A DNA stretch of 35,279 nt from Glycomyces sp. NRRL B-16210. Lineage in GTDB: Bacteria; Actinomycetota; Actinomycetes; Mycobacteriales; Micromonosporaceae. The stretch spans positions 1 through 35,279 of the forward strand of contig NZ_JOGR01000018.1 in NCBI RefSeq assembly GCF_000719515.1, written 5' to 3'. Position 1 is the first letter of the stretch; each line of letters starts with the position of its first letter. Of the stretch, positions 15,378-23,282 are shown one piece after another. The position numbers and the translations under genes are program-made. The notes below the pieces were generated by a model, which was not told where the DNA came from, did not search any database, and worked only from the letters and a program-made list of their open reading frames with translations.

Positions 15378-16025
15378 GTGTTCTCGAACGTCTCGGCGCG
15401 GTGGCGCCGCCGTCTGCGCGTGGCGGTCGTGGTGTGGGCGGCGTTGCTGGTGGTGTTGGCGTTCGCGGGGTCGCGGGCGACGGTGCGGGAGCAGGTGCCG
15501 GCCGCTGAGGCCCGTGCGGTGATGGACGCGGTGGTGGGTGAGGCGGCTTCGGTGTTCTCGGGTGCGGCGGTGCTGGCGGTGGGGCCGTTGGGTTGGGAGT
15601 CGTGTCAGGTGACGCCGGCGCGGCCGGGCCTGTCGTTGACGCGGACACTTCAGGTGTCGGCTGCGACGGTGGTGCAGGTGGAGGCGCTGGTTGAGCGGTT
15701 CGGGTTGCGGCCGTTGACGTCGGGGCCGGACGGGGTGTCGTGGTCGGGCGAGTCCGCGGGTTATGTGAACGTGCGGGTGACGGCGACGAGCGCGGAGCCC
15801 GCGGCGGGGCGCTGGGTGGATCCGGTTGCGGTGCAGGCGTCTACGGGTTGCCGGCCGTTGGACGGTCCGGTGGGCGTGTTCGCGCCGACGCCGCCGTTCG
15901 GCGCGGAGGCGTCGTGGGCGTACGGGTCGGTGCCGTGTCCGGACGGGAGGTCGGTGTCGAGTTGGACCGAGGCGGTTGCGGCCGAGCCGTTCCGGGTGCA
16001 CGAGACGACCGGCGGCTGCGTCTGA
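15378..16025 (+). CDS. membrane-anchored extracytoplasmic protein, unknown
   Basis: 215 aa from the GTG at 15378. CAGACT lies 7 bases upstream, a possible leaderless -10. A basic N-terminus (RWRRRLR) and one hydrophobic helix (about 14-31: VAVVVWAALLVVLAFAGS) anchor the protein, with the remainder outside. The outer domain has four Cys (WESCQV, STGCRPL, VPCPDG and the last GGCV), consistent with two disulfides in an oxidising compartment. I do not recognise a family. It is divergent from the sigma factor operon, with about 100 bases shared between them, so co-regulation is possible but unproven. Confidence 0.75.
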   Translation: MFSNVSARWRRRLRVAVVVWAALLVVLAFAGSRATVREQVPAAEARAVMDAVVGEAASVFSGAAVLAVGPLGWESCQVTPARPGLSLTRTLQVSAATVVQVEALVERFGLRPLTSGPDGVSWSGESAGYVNVRVTATSAEPAAGRWVDPVAVQASTGCRPLDGPVGVFAPTPPFGAEASWAYGSVPCPDGRSVSSWTEAVAAEPFRVHETTGGCV

Positions 16026-16204
16026 TCCGGAGCGCGCCGTCCGTGCCCGGAGCGCCGCACAAACTGACGGTCCATTCAGCACCCGTCCTGAACCCGATCG
16101 CCCCGAAGCGCCGTGCCGACTCGATCGCCTTGCGGATCGGCCCGATGGGCCTCCTCGCGCTCGTCCCGGCCTTCAGCGTCGTGGGCCTGTAGCGTTGCGG
16201 CGCT

Positions 16205-17347
16205 TCACTTGTCGATGTCGCCGACCACGAAGAACATCGAGCCGAGGATCGCGATCATGTCGGGGATGAGGCACCCGGTCAGCAGGGTCGCGAGGGCCTG
16301 CACGTTCGCGTAGGAGGCGGTGCGCAGCTTCAGCCGCCAAGGGGTCTTCTCGCCCCGGCTCACCAGGTAGTACCCGTTGGCGCCCAGCGGGTTCTCGGTC
16401 CACACGTACGTCTCCCCCGCCGGCGGCTTGAAGATCTTGGGGAGCTTGACGTTGACCGGCCCGTCGAGTCCGGCGGCCCGGTCGAGGCAGGCGCGGGCGA
16501 GGTCGATCGAGACGGCCACCTGGTCGAGCAGGCACAGGAACCGCGCGTGGCAGTCGCCCTCGGTGCGGACCACGACCGGCACGTTCAGTTGGTCGTAGGC
16601 GAGGTAGGGCTCGTCGCGTCGCAGGTCGAAGTCGAGGCCGCTGGCGCGCGCGACCGGCCCGCTCACCCCGTACGCGGCGGCGGTGGCCGCGTCGAGCACG
16701 CCGACGCCTTTGGTGCGGGCCGCGAAGATCTCGTTGTGCCGCAGCATCTTGTCGAGCCGGACCATGCCGGTCTCGACCTCGTCGAGGGCCTTGCGCGCCC
16801 GGTCCTCCCATCCGCCGGGCACGTCGTCCTTGAGGCCGCCCACGCAGTTGTACATGTAGTGGACGCGCCCGCCACTGGCCTCCTCCATGACCGCCTGGAG
16901 GCGTTCGCGTTCGGTGAAGGCGTAGAACATGGGGGTGATCGCCCCGATCTCGAGCGGGTACGAGCCGAGGAACATCAGGTGGTTGAGCACCCGGTTGATC
17001 TCGGCGAGGGCCATGCGCAGCCACACGGCCCGCTCGGGCGTCTCGATCCCGGCGAGGCGCTCGGCGGCGAGGGCGACGCCGAGTTCGGAGGAGAACGCCG
17101 AGAGCCAGTCGTGCCGGTTGGCCAGGAGCATGATCTGGCGAAAGTCGCGCACCTCGTAGAGCTTCTCGGCGCCGCGGTGCATGTAGCCGATGATCGGCTC
17201 GCACGCGGTCACCCGCTCGCCGTCGACGCGCAGCCGCAGCCGCAGCACGCCGTGGGTCGAGGGGTGCTGCGGCCCGATGTTGAGGACCATGTCGGTCGCC
17301 TCGGTGCCGGCGCCGACGCCGACGATCACTTCCTCGCGCTCGCTCAC
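16205..17347 (-). CDS. nuoD2: stand-alone NuoD-like (complex I 49-kDa subunit) paralogue
   Basis: 380 aa, shorter than usual NuoD (about 400-440). Family motifs are clear: NIGPQHPSTHGVLRLRL near the start, YMHRGAEKLYE, RVLNHLMFLG, YMYNCVGGLKDDVP and the C-terminal IPDMIAILGSMFFVVGDID. NuoD carries part of the quinone-binding pocket of respiratory complex I. The conserved quinone-site His (GPQHPSTHG) is present, but where canonical NuoD reads R-x-D-Y-L this protein reads RHDWLS, so the quinone-contacting Tyr appears to be Trp. No other nuo gene is nearby. It is probably a paralogue for a specialised complex I variant or an orphan hydrogenase-like large subunit; its main-operon counterpart should lie elsewhere. 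Confidence 0.9.
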   Translation of the reverse strand: MSEREEVIVGVGAGTEATDMVLNIGPQHPSTHGVLRLRLRVDGERVTACEPIIGYMHRGAEKLYEVRDFRQIMLLANRHDWLSAFSSELGVALAAERLAGIETPERAVWLRMALAEINRVLNHLMFLGSYPLEIGAITPMFYAFTERERLQAVMEEASGGRVHYMYNCVGGLKDDVPGGWEDRARKALDEVETGMVRLDKMLRHNEIFAARTKGVGVLDAATAAAYGVSGPVARASGLDFDLRRDEPYLAYDQLNVPVVVRTEGDCHARFLCLLDQVAVSIDLARACLDRAAGLDGPVNVKLPKIFKPPAGETYVWTENPLGANGYYLVSRGEKTPWRLKLRTASYANVQALATLLTGCLIPDMIAILGSMFFVVGDIDK

Positions 17348-17486
17348 CGACCCATCGTCTCAGTTCCGGCCCGGCCTGGGAAGTGGCGACGCGGCTCGGG
17401 CCGCCTTGGAGGCTCCGGTTGCGTTGCCGGAGGTTGCCGGGCCCTGGCATCCTAGGGGGAGCATCCGACTATGGAGGAGTGCCCGA

Positions 17487-17927
17487 ATGGACCGCGATCA
17501 GATGCGCGCCTCGGAGTCCGACCGGCAGGTCGTCATGGAACGTCTGCGCCAGGCGGTGGAGGAAGGGCGCTTGGACGTGTCCGAGTACCAGGATCGCGTC
17601 GACGCCGCCATGCAGGCGCGGGTCTACTCCGAGCTCGACCTGCTGCTCTCCGACCTCCAGCAGTTGCCGCCTCCGGGTTTCTCGGCCCCGCACGAGCCGA
17701 CGGCGGTCATGCCCGCGTCGTTGTCGAAGGCGAACCAGCAGCTGCGCGACGGCATGGGCGGCGGCACGGAGAAGAAGTGGAAGATCACCGGGGTCGCGGC
17801 GGGCATCATCGCCCTGGCGGCCCTCACGGTCTTCCTGGTCGCCCCTGAACTGCTCATGTACATCGCGATCGGCGTGCTGGTCGTCCTGGTCCTGTTCGTC
17901 GTCGCGGCCCTCGCGGGCCTGTTCTGA
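17487..17927 (+). CDS. DUF1707 protein with two C-terminal membrane helices
   Basis: 146 aa from the ATG at 17487, preceded by GGAGGAG with 7-base spacing. DUF1707 domain at residues about 5-58 (MRASESDRQVVMERLRQAVEEG, LDVSEYQDRVDAAMQARVYSELDLLLSDL). A linker with Pro/Met follows, and then two hydrophobic segments (about 100-120 ITGVAAGIIALAALTVFLVA and 123-144 LLMYIAIGVLVVLVLFVVAALAG). The protein is an inner-membrane member of the family, in contrast to the soluble LiaF-like one at 585. Function is unknown. It is monocistronic and divergent from nuoD2. Confidence 0.88.
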   Translation: MDRDQMRASESDRQVVMERLRQAVEEGRLDVSEYQDRVDAAMQARVYSELDLLLSDLQQLPPPGFSAPHEPTAVMPASLSKANQQLRDGMGGGTEKKWKITGVAAGIIALAALTVFLVAPELLMYIAIGVLVVLVLFVVAALAGLF

Positions 17928-17943
17928 CCCCGCGCCCCTGCTC

Positions 17944-18090
17944 GTGAGCCGCCTGGCCGAGGCGGCCCGCACGATCGCCGCGCTGCGCGAGACCGGCGCC
18001 GTCGAGGCGCTGGAGGCGCGCTGGGAGGCGCTGAAGGCCGGAACGGCGAAGGGGCGGCCCGGGTCTCCCCGTCCGCCCCTGGTCTTGCCC
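17944..18090 (+). pseudogene. coding-like stretch, possible gene remnant
   Basis: Starting with GTG 17944, the frame reads a convincing amphipathic helix (SRLAEAARTIAALRETGA, then VEALEARWEALKAGTAKG) 16 bases after the DUF1707 stop. It has actinobacterial codon bias but then runs without a stop into antisense of the following gene. It could be the tail of a degraded gene, a short gene with a sequence error, or chance. A hairpin at 18050-18080 overlaps its end. Confidence 0.3.
18050..18080. terminator. hairpin between convergent DUF1707 gene and toxin cassette
   Basis: AGGGGCGG (18050-18057) / CCGCCCCT (18073-18080), 8-bp stem and 15-base loop, 12 bases past the stop of the candidate immunity gene on the minus strand. 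Confidence 0.5.
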
Positions 18091-18091
18091 G

Positions 18092-18514
18092 CTATGCGGG
18101 GTCGATGTCGCAGTTGTTCAGGGCGCCTTGGCGAAGGACGTCGAGGGCCCGCTGGGAGACGACGAGGCTGCCGTTGGCCGAGGCCCCGAAGTCGTCCGAT
18201 CCGGCGCGGCCGGTCAGCTGGAGCCACTGGAACTTCGGCAGGTCGATCGGCCCGCCCGCCAGCTCCTCGGCGTCCTCGCCGAGCACCACGTCGGCCGCGG
18301 CGAGGCGGTACCCGTTCAGGCCCGCGCCCTCGATGAGGCCGGCCAGGTGGTCGGTGACGACGAAGCAGGGCGTGGACTCGAGGATCTCGTCGCCGAGCCA
18401 GTCCTGGACCACGTACTGGAGCCGCGACACGGCCGGCGGGTGCACCGAGGTGTCCATGACCGTGTCGTCGCCCAGCTCACCGGCGACCTCGGGCCCCAGA
18501 AGGTAGTAATTCAT
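18092..18514 (-). CDS. candidate immunity protein of the T7SS toxin cassette
   Basis: 140 aa, soluble, acidic, no signal peptide. It begins with MNYYLLGPEVAGELGDDTVMD and has conserved-looking blocks (SRLQYVVQDWLGDEILESTPCFVVT, LPKFQWLQLTGRAGSDDFG, LVVSQRALDVL). I recall such blocks in small immunity-like proteins of polymorphic toxin loci, but I cannot name the family. It starts 14 bases after the nuclease gene, the standard place for an immunity gene, and its acidity would suit binding to the very basic nuclease. Function is inferred from position and charge. Confidence 0.7.
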   Translation of the reverse strand: MNYYLLGPEVAGELGDDTVMDTSVHPPAVSRLQYVVQDWLGDEILESTPCFVVTDHLAGLIEGAGLNGYRLAAADVVLGEDAEELAGGPIDLPKFQWLQLTGRAGSDDFGASANGSLVVSQRALDVLRQGALNNCDIDPA

Positions 18515-18528
18515 CAGCGCATCCTAAC

Positions 18529-19035
18529 TTATGGGACGGACGGGGTGAAGTTCGTGCCGAGCTTGAGGTCGACCTTCGTGGCGTGGTCGAGGATCTGCTG
18601 GCGGGTCGCGTTCGGGTGGTCCTTGTAGAACTGGTTCCACTCCTTGCGGATCTCGCTCAAGTGCACCCGGCTGTTGACCTGGCCCTTGGGGATGCCGCGG
18701 AGGTTCTCCACCGAGTGCAGCTCCCCGGGTTTGAACCGCCCGGGGTAGCGGCGCAGGACCTGCTGCTCGACGGCGTGGTGGACGACGACCTTGCCCTTCC
18801 GGTCCGGGTGCTTCTTGAAGAAGTTGCCCTTGTAGTCGGTGTTGGTGGTCGTGCCGACGCGGGCGCGGTGCGTGGTGCGCCTGCGGATCTGCGGCTTGCT
18901 CTTGATGGTCGTCTTGACCCATTTGCCGCCGCCCTTGCCGGTGCGGAAGAACTTGGTGTTGCTGATGAGCCCCGCGATGAGCTTGGCGCCCTGGGCGGTC
19001 GCCTTGCGCGGGGGCCGGACGCGGGTCCTAGCCAT
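18529..19035 (-). CDS. HNH-like nuclease toxin, encoded separately from its delivery module
   Basis: 168 aa, strongly basic, without a signal peptide. Residues 1-60 are Arg/Lys-rich. The C-terminal half has the pattern of an HNH (beta-beta-alpha metal) nuclease of polymorphic toxins: His86-His87 in VVHHAVEQQ, then ELHSVENLRGIP (His107, Asn111) and HLSEIRKEWNQFY (His125). DNA or RNA cleavage in a target cell is the likely activity; the substrate cannot be told. The ATG at 19035 lies inside the end of the upstream WXG/transmembrane gene, overlapping it by 8 bases (ATGGCTAG), so translation is coupled. In most actinobacteria this domain is fused to such an N-terminal module; here it is a separate frame. 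A candidate immunity gene follows. Confidence 0.78.
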   Translation of the reverse strand: MARTRVRPPRKATAQGAKLIAGLISNTKFFRTGKGGGKWVKTTIKSKPQIRRRTTHRARVGTTTNTDYKGNFFKKHPDRKGKVVVHHAVEQQVLRRYPGRFKPGELHSVENLRGIPKGQVNSRVHLSEIRKEWNQFYKDHPNATRQQILDHATKVDLKLGTNFTPSVP

Positions 19036-19522
19036 TGAGCACCGCCTCGATCGCCATGTTGAGCAGCTGGTCGATGAGGAAGGAGGTGATCATCTTGAAG
19101 ATCGGGATCTGCGCGAGCGAGGCCCCGAAGGTCACGACGGCCGTGGCGATCGCCTGGGCGATCTGGATGGCGAGCGTGATGAGCTGGACGATCATCTGCA
19201 TCTTCAAGGCGAGCACGACGCCGGCGGCGATCATGAGCCCGATGCTGATGATGTTGGAGGGCTCGCCGATGTCGGCGATGTTGCGCACGGCCGACTCGCC
19301 GTCCTCCCACTCGGAGCGGAAGGCGTCGATGTCGTCGCTGCGGTTGTTGTCGATGACGGTCCGCGCGGCGCTCTCGAGCTGGTCGATCGCGCCGGAGATC
19401 GTGTCGGCGAGGCCGGTCCAGTTGCTGCCGAGGTCGAACAGCTTCGTCTCGTCGGACTCGGGCCAGTGGTAGCCGAGCATGGAGAGCAGGCTCGACAGTT
19501 CGGAGGGCAGTGACAAGCCCAC
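19028..19522 (-). CDS. CpnT-like WXG/transmembrane delivery protein
   Basis: 164 aa from the GTG at 19522, with AAGGAGG nearby. The N-terminal half resembles the WXG100_2 / CpnT-type N-terminal domain of T7SS toxins: LGYHWPESDETKLFDLGSNW with the WxG motif Trp35-Thr-Gly37, then a helical hairpin (TISGAIDQLESAARTVID). The C-terminal half has long hydrophobic segments (IISIGLMIAAGVVLALKM, MIVQLITLAIQIAQAIATA, FKMITSFLIDQLLNMAIEA). Normally a toxin domain would follow in the same chain; here the stop TAG comes at the junction and the nuclease starts in another frame. It probably guides secretion or membrane passage of the nuclease. A fusion by frameshift is possible. Confidence 0.78.
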   Translation of the reverse strand: MGLSLPSELSSLLSMLGYHWPESDETKLFDLGSNWTGLADTISGAIDQLESAARTVIDNNRSDDIDAFRSEWEDGESAVRNIADIGEPSNIISIGLMIAAGVVLALKMQMIVQLITLAIQIAQAIATAVVTFGASLAQIPIFKMITSFLIDQLLNMAIEAVLNG

Positions 19523-19618
19523 GGGGGCCTCCTTCGTAGGGAGTGGGACACGGAGCGTTATGAAGGAGTTGATGCGGGCCGGTGCCGGCGGCCGTTGGGA
19601 CGTGAAGGGAGAGGAGGG

Positions 19619-19942
19619 TCAGCCGCCGAGTTCGGCGAGCAGTTGCATGAACAGCGCGGCGATGTCGTTGTCGGCGGCCTCGTGGTCGTCGGCCATCTCG
19701 CGCAGGCTGTTCGCGTAGTCGAGAAGGTCCTCGATGTTGGTGGTGATGCACTCCATCAGGGCTTCCATGACGACCTGGTGGGCGATGTCGAGGAGGGAGC
19801 CGATCGCGTCGCCGCCGAAGCAGTCGCTCAGTCCCTCTACGGCGGAGCGGAACTGGTCGACGACGGCCTGGACGGCGTCGGTCGCGGCGTCGAGTTCGCC
19901 GGCGCCCCTGCGGATCGATTCGAGATCGAGTTGGACCGCCAT
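19619..19942 (-). CDS. WXG100-family (Esx-like) protein
   Basis: 107 aa, all-helical. It has the EsxA-like size and layout (LESIRRGAGELDAATDAVQAVVDQFRSAV, then ITTNIEDLLDYANSLREMADD). The strict WxG is not present; FGGD lies in the turn. It has two Cys (SDCFGG, MECITTN). The ATG at 19942 follows a GGGGGGAG site one base after the stop of the YbaB-like gene, so the two are translationally coupled. As the small ESX partner, it probably forms a helical complex needed for export of the toxin through T7SS. The gap of 96 bases to the next gene contains a small inverted repeat (GGCCG / CGGCC). Confidence 0.8.
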   Translation of the reverse strand: MAVQLDLESIRRGAGELDAATDAVQAVVDQFRSAVEGLSDCFGGDAIGSLLDIAHQVVMEALMECITTNIEDLLDYANSLREMADDHEAADNDIAALFMQLLAELGG

Positions 19943-19943
19943 C

Positions 19944-20348
19944 TCAGCTCCCCCCTTGCAGTTTCTTCATGACGGAGCTGATCTGGGCCGACATCTCCTG
20001 CATCTGGCGCAGGCCCTGGTCCTGGATCTTGGTGACCGCTTCGCCGAGGGCTTCGAGGTCGGGCGCGGCGGCGTCGGGGGCCAGGGACTCGGCGCGCGCG
20101 TCCAGCGCGGTGTTCACCGCTCTTCGGATCTCCTCCTCCAGGAACTCGGTGCCCTCCTTGAGCACTCGGACCTCGACGAACTCGAGGCGTTCGAGGCGTC
20201 CGTCGGAGCCGAGGACGACTTTGATGCGCCCGTCGGCCGCTTCTGCGGTGACGGACGGGACCTGGTGGTCCTGCTGCTGCTGTTTGACTGTGTCGAGGGC
20301 CGTGCGGGCGTCTGCCAATTGCTGGGCGATCGCGTCCTCACCGAACAT
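19944..20348 (-). CDS. YbaB/EbfC-family nucleoid-associated-like protein of the T7SS cassette
   Basis: 134 aa from the ATG at 20348, preceded by GGAGG with 4 bases of spacing; the longer frame upstream to 20522 lacks support. A coiled-coil N-terminus (IAQQLADARTALDTVKQQQQ), a beta strand pair (RIKVVLGSDGRLERLEFVE) and a C-terminal helix match the YbaB/EbfC fold, which makes DNA-binding dimers. Versions of this family commonly open T7SS WXG100/toxin operons in actinobacteria; there they may act as chaperones or secreted helical partners rather than nucleoid proteins. It is the first gene of the five-gene cassette. Confidence 0.82.
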   Translation of the reverse strand: MFGEDAIAQQLADARTALDTVKQQQQDHQVPSVTAEAADGRIKVVLGSDGRLERLEFVEVRVLKEGTEFLEEEIRRAVNTALDARAESLAPDAAAPDLEALGEAVTKIQDQGLRQMQEMSAQISSVMKKLQGGS

Positions 20349-20687
20349 GCCGCCTCCGGGGTTCTCAGTGGACTCGGTACGGCTATCAGCATAGACCGGC
20401 ACGGCCACTTCCAGGTCCCCAAAAGATGCCGTCTTACCAGGGGATTCGATGGCACCATCAACCCTGTGTAATGGTGTCGTACCAACCATTTTCGGCCCTA
20501 TTCCGGGCAGAGAAGACTCCATTGTGCGCCGGTCACGGGAGCCACTGCACTGTCGCCCCAGAACATCGAATTCGCAACTGCGATGGCTTCAGGACACCTT
20601 GGTCACAGGATTCGGCGGTCGAGTGGCGGCACGGAACACCGATCGCCACCGGCGGAGGAGCGGCCGGTGGCGATCGGTGCGGATTGC
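20349..20687. other. intergenic region between the toxin cassette and the PL9 gene
   Basis: No gene is supported. The sequence is less GC-biased than its surroundings between about 20430 and 20600. The promoter of the toxin cassette should be here; on the minus strand TATGCT near 20389-20394 is a candidate -10 without a good -35. The right part holds the PL9 terminator. Confidence 0.5.
20637..20679 (-). terminator. terminator of the PL9 gene
   Basis: Perfect 17-bp stem CACCGATCGCCACCGGC / GCCGGTGGCGATCGGTG with a 9-base loop, 8 bases past the stop codon on the minus strand. Confidence 0.85.
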
Positions 20688-23090
20688 CTATTTGCAGTGG
20701 GGCTTGCCGTGCCCGTGGTGCGGATTGCGGCCGTTGTGCTTGCCGTGCGGCTTGCCCGAGGCCGGGAGGGCCCCGACGTGCGTGCCGTCCGGGCCGGCGC
20801 AGCCGAGGAAGGACTTCTTGGTGAGGCGCGTGAACCTGCCCCAGTCGATCGAGCCGTCCTTCTTGCGGCTGTAGGCGTCCGGCGCGGTCAGGCTCGCGAA
20901 CTCCTTCGCGGTGACCTTGCGGCCGTCGCTGTTCTTCGTTGACGTGCCGTCGAACAGGAAGTTCGTGGCGTCGACGTCGCCGGAGACCGCGTCGGGCCGG
21001 TTCTCGTCCCTGATCGTGGTGCGCAGCGACAGGTTGCCGCGGAAGACGCCCTGGTCCTCCGGCGCCACATACGGGTTGATGCGGAAGATGAAGTTGTACC
21101 GCTTGTTGTCGATGGCGGTGTTGTTCGTGACCGTCAGGCGGCCGGGGTTGAAGTTGTCGGAGAAGCCGTCGAGGTTGTTGTCGAAGGCCAGGTTGCCGAC
21201 GGCGACGTGGTCGACCGGGAGGCCCTCGCCGCCGAGCTTGAAGCCCACGCCGAGGTTCGAGTCCTCGAAGTACCCGTCCGAGAGCTTCCCGTTGGAGTAG
21301 GCGATGTTGCCCTCCAAGGTGATCGGGAGGTTGGCGCCCTCGTTGGTGCGGTTATACAGGTCCCAGCCGTCGTCGATGTTGTGGTGGGAGATGTTGCCGC
21401 GGAAGACGTTGTCCGCCCCGACGCCGAGCTTGGCCGCGAAACCGTCAGCGTTGCCGTCGGCCGGGTCGCGGTTGTCGTGCGACTCGGAGTTGAGCACCAG
21501 GTTGCGCGATGGCCAGTAGGCCGGGTCGGTGCCCGTGCCGTCGAGCTGGAACCCGGTGTTCCCGTTGTAGCTGAACACCATCTGCTCGATGACGTTGTCG
21601 TTGCCCTCGACGCGCATACCGTGCCCGGCCGAGTTCGTGAGCTCGAGTCCGTAGACGTGCCAGTGGTCGCCGTTCACCTGGATGATCTGGGCCAGCTCCC
21701 CGCCGCCGTCGATCACGACCTTCTCGCCCTTGTACGCGGTCAGCGTCTTCACGCCGTCCGCGGTGCCCGAGTAGGCCTCGCCGATCACGATGGAGGATTC
21801 GGGCGTGTAGGTGCCGCCGCGGAGGAAGACCTTCTCACCCGGGTTCACGTACCGGATCGCGGTGTGGACGTCGAGCGGGTCCTTCTTGGTCCCGGCGGCG
21901 TCCGGACTCCCGTCGGGCGCCGCGAAGAGGCCCTTCCCGGAGTCGTAGACGCGCTTCTCGACGGTGAGCTCCCGCGTGATCGGCGTGTCGTCCGGAGCGC
22001 CCTCGGGCGTGTAGGTCGCGGTGAGTTCGGTGGTGTCGGCGGTGAGCGCGACCGGGTGGGACCAGACCTCGCCGCCCGAGACCGGCGCGTCCTCGACCAG
22101 GGTCGCGCCGTCGGCGGCGAGCGTGATGGCCCCGTCGTAGTTGCCGGAGGCCTTGAACTCGTACGCCTCGGTGCCCGAGGTCGGGGCCGACAGCAGCGTC
22201 AGCTCGGCGCCCGGCTGCGGCGCGACGACGGGCGTGCGCGGCTGCGTGTTCGCCTCGGACAGGGTCAGGCTCGCGTTGTTGATGCGCACCAAGGCGTTGC
22301 GCGAGGCGAAGAACCCGACGGTCATGTTGTCGGGGTCGATGTCCTGCACCCAGTCGGCGCCTTCGAGGATCTCCTCGAAGGTGACCGGCTCGTCGAGGTG
22401 GGTGAGCGTCACCGACATGATGAACGCGGTGTCGGTGCGCTCCAGGCGCATCGTGACCGGCACGCCGCGCGGGACCTCGTACTGCGGGTCGTCGGTGAAA
22501 CCCGTCGAGGACCAGTTCGATCCGGGGTTGCCCCACGGTTCGGTCACGCCGGTGCGCACGATCGGGCTCGGGCCGTGGCGCATCATCGAGACGCCGGCGA
22601 GGTTGGAGGCGGCCGGGACCTCCTCGAAGCCCTCGACCATCGGGTCCTGGCGGGGGCCGCCGTTGAGGTCGCGGACCATCAGGCCCGCCCCCTCCTGGCC
22701 GTTGGGATTCGCGCCGTTCTCGGGCCCAAGCTGGTCGACCGTGACGTCCGCTTCGAGCACGAAGTTGTACTCGTTGGGGTCCAGGTCCACATAGTAGAAG
22801 ACCAGGCCGTCGTGGCCGGGCGCGAGTTTGCCACCGCGGCTTTCGAGGACGATCTCGCCGTCGATGGTGCCGGGGAACTCGGGCTCGGCGTAGTTCGCGC
22901 CGACCTTCTCGGGCAGGACGTTTGAGTTGAAGTTGAGGTCGGTGGACTGACCGAAGGCGATCTGCTGCCAGACCGGTTCGGGTTCTTGGGCCTGGGCCGC
23001 GGTGGCGTTCACGAGTCCCGCGACGAGCATCGCGGCGGACGCGACGGCTACGGCAGCAGGCCGGCCTCGCGTTTTGGCAATCGATTGCAT
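20688..23090 (-). CDS. secreted PL9-type pectate lyase with His-rich C-terminus
   Basis: 800 aa. The ATG at 23090 has GGAG upstream. A signal peptide (1-34, ending in AAQA) precedes a beta-sandwich region (about 40-285, LamG/CBM-like: VLEADVTVDQLGPENGANPNGQEGAG) and an Ig-like segment (about 300-385). From about 400 the protein is a right-handed parallel beta-helix (DPLDVHTAIRYVNPGEKVFL onward) with the PL9 block SESHDNRDPADGNADGFAAKLG and NISHHNIDDGWDLYNR. Lys554 in GFAAK is the proposed Bronsted base; the nearby Asp residues should hold Ca2+. It cleaves polygalacturonate or rhamnogalacturonan-type pectin outside the cell. The last 20 residues are His/Gly/Lys-rich (KPHGKHNGRNPHHGHGKPHCK in outline), reminiscent of the His-Gly tract in the GH43 enzyme at 4712. 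It is regulated by a promoter with an embedded operator. Confidence 0.9.
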   Translation of the reverse strand: MQSIAKTRGRPAAVAVASAAMLVAGLVNATAAQAQEPEPVWQQIAFGQSTDLNFNSNVLPEKVGANYAEPEFPGTIDGEIVLESRGGKLAPGHDGLVFYYVDLDPNEYNFVLEADVTVDQLGPENGANPNGQEGAGLMVRDLNGGPRQDPMVEGFEEVPAASNLAGVSMMRHGPSPIVRTGVTEPWGNPGSNWSSTGFTDDPQYEVPRGVPVTMRLERTDTAFIMSVTLTHLDEPVTFEEILEGADWVQDIDPDNMTVGFFASRNALVRINNASLTLSEANTQPRTPVVAPQPGAELTLLSAPTSGTEAYEFKASGNYDGAITLAADGATLVEDAPVSGGEVWSHPVALTADTTELTATYTPEGAPDDTPITRELTVEKRVYDSGKGLFAAPDGSPDAAGTKKDPLDVHTAIRYVNPGEKVFLRGGTYTPESSIVIGEAYSGTADGVKTLTAYKGEKVVIDGGGELAQIIQVNGDHWHVYGLELTNSAGHGMRVEGNDNVIEQMVFSYNGNTGFQLDGTGTDPAYWPSRNLVLNSESHDNRDPADGNADGFAAKLGVGADNVFRGNISHHNIDDGWDLYNRTNEGANLPITLEGNIAYSNGKLSDGYFEDSNLGVGFKLGGEGLPVDHVAVGNLAFDNNLDGFSDNFNPGRLTVTNNTAIDNKRYNFIFRINPYVAPEDQGVFRGNLSLRTTIRDENRPDAVSGDVDATNFLFDGTSTKNSDGRKVTAKEFASLTAPDAYSRKKDGSIDWGRFTRLTKKSFLGCAGPDGTHVGALPASGKPHGKHNGRNPHHGHGKPHCK

Positions 23091-23282
23091 TTACACTCCA
23101 TTGTGCGGTGAGGGGATGGGCGGGAGGGGGTGCCACATGGAGGCGTCGCCGGGGTCCGGCGAGTGGCGCCGCTGCGACCGGACGCGAGCCGGGTCGACGA
23201 CGGGTGCATCGCGGACGAGGCGGATCGCGGCCGTGCGAGCGGCGAGATCAGGCTTTCGTTGGGACAGTGCTGTTGATGGAAC
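23091..23282 (-). other. 5' leader of the PL9 gene
   Basis: About 185 bases of probable untranslated leader between the promoter and the PL9 ATG. I see no riboswitch-like pattern in it; a small plus-strand frame here is not credible. Confidence 0.4.
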
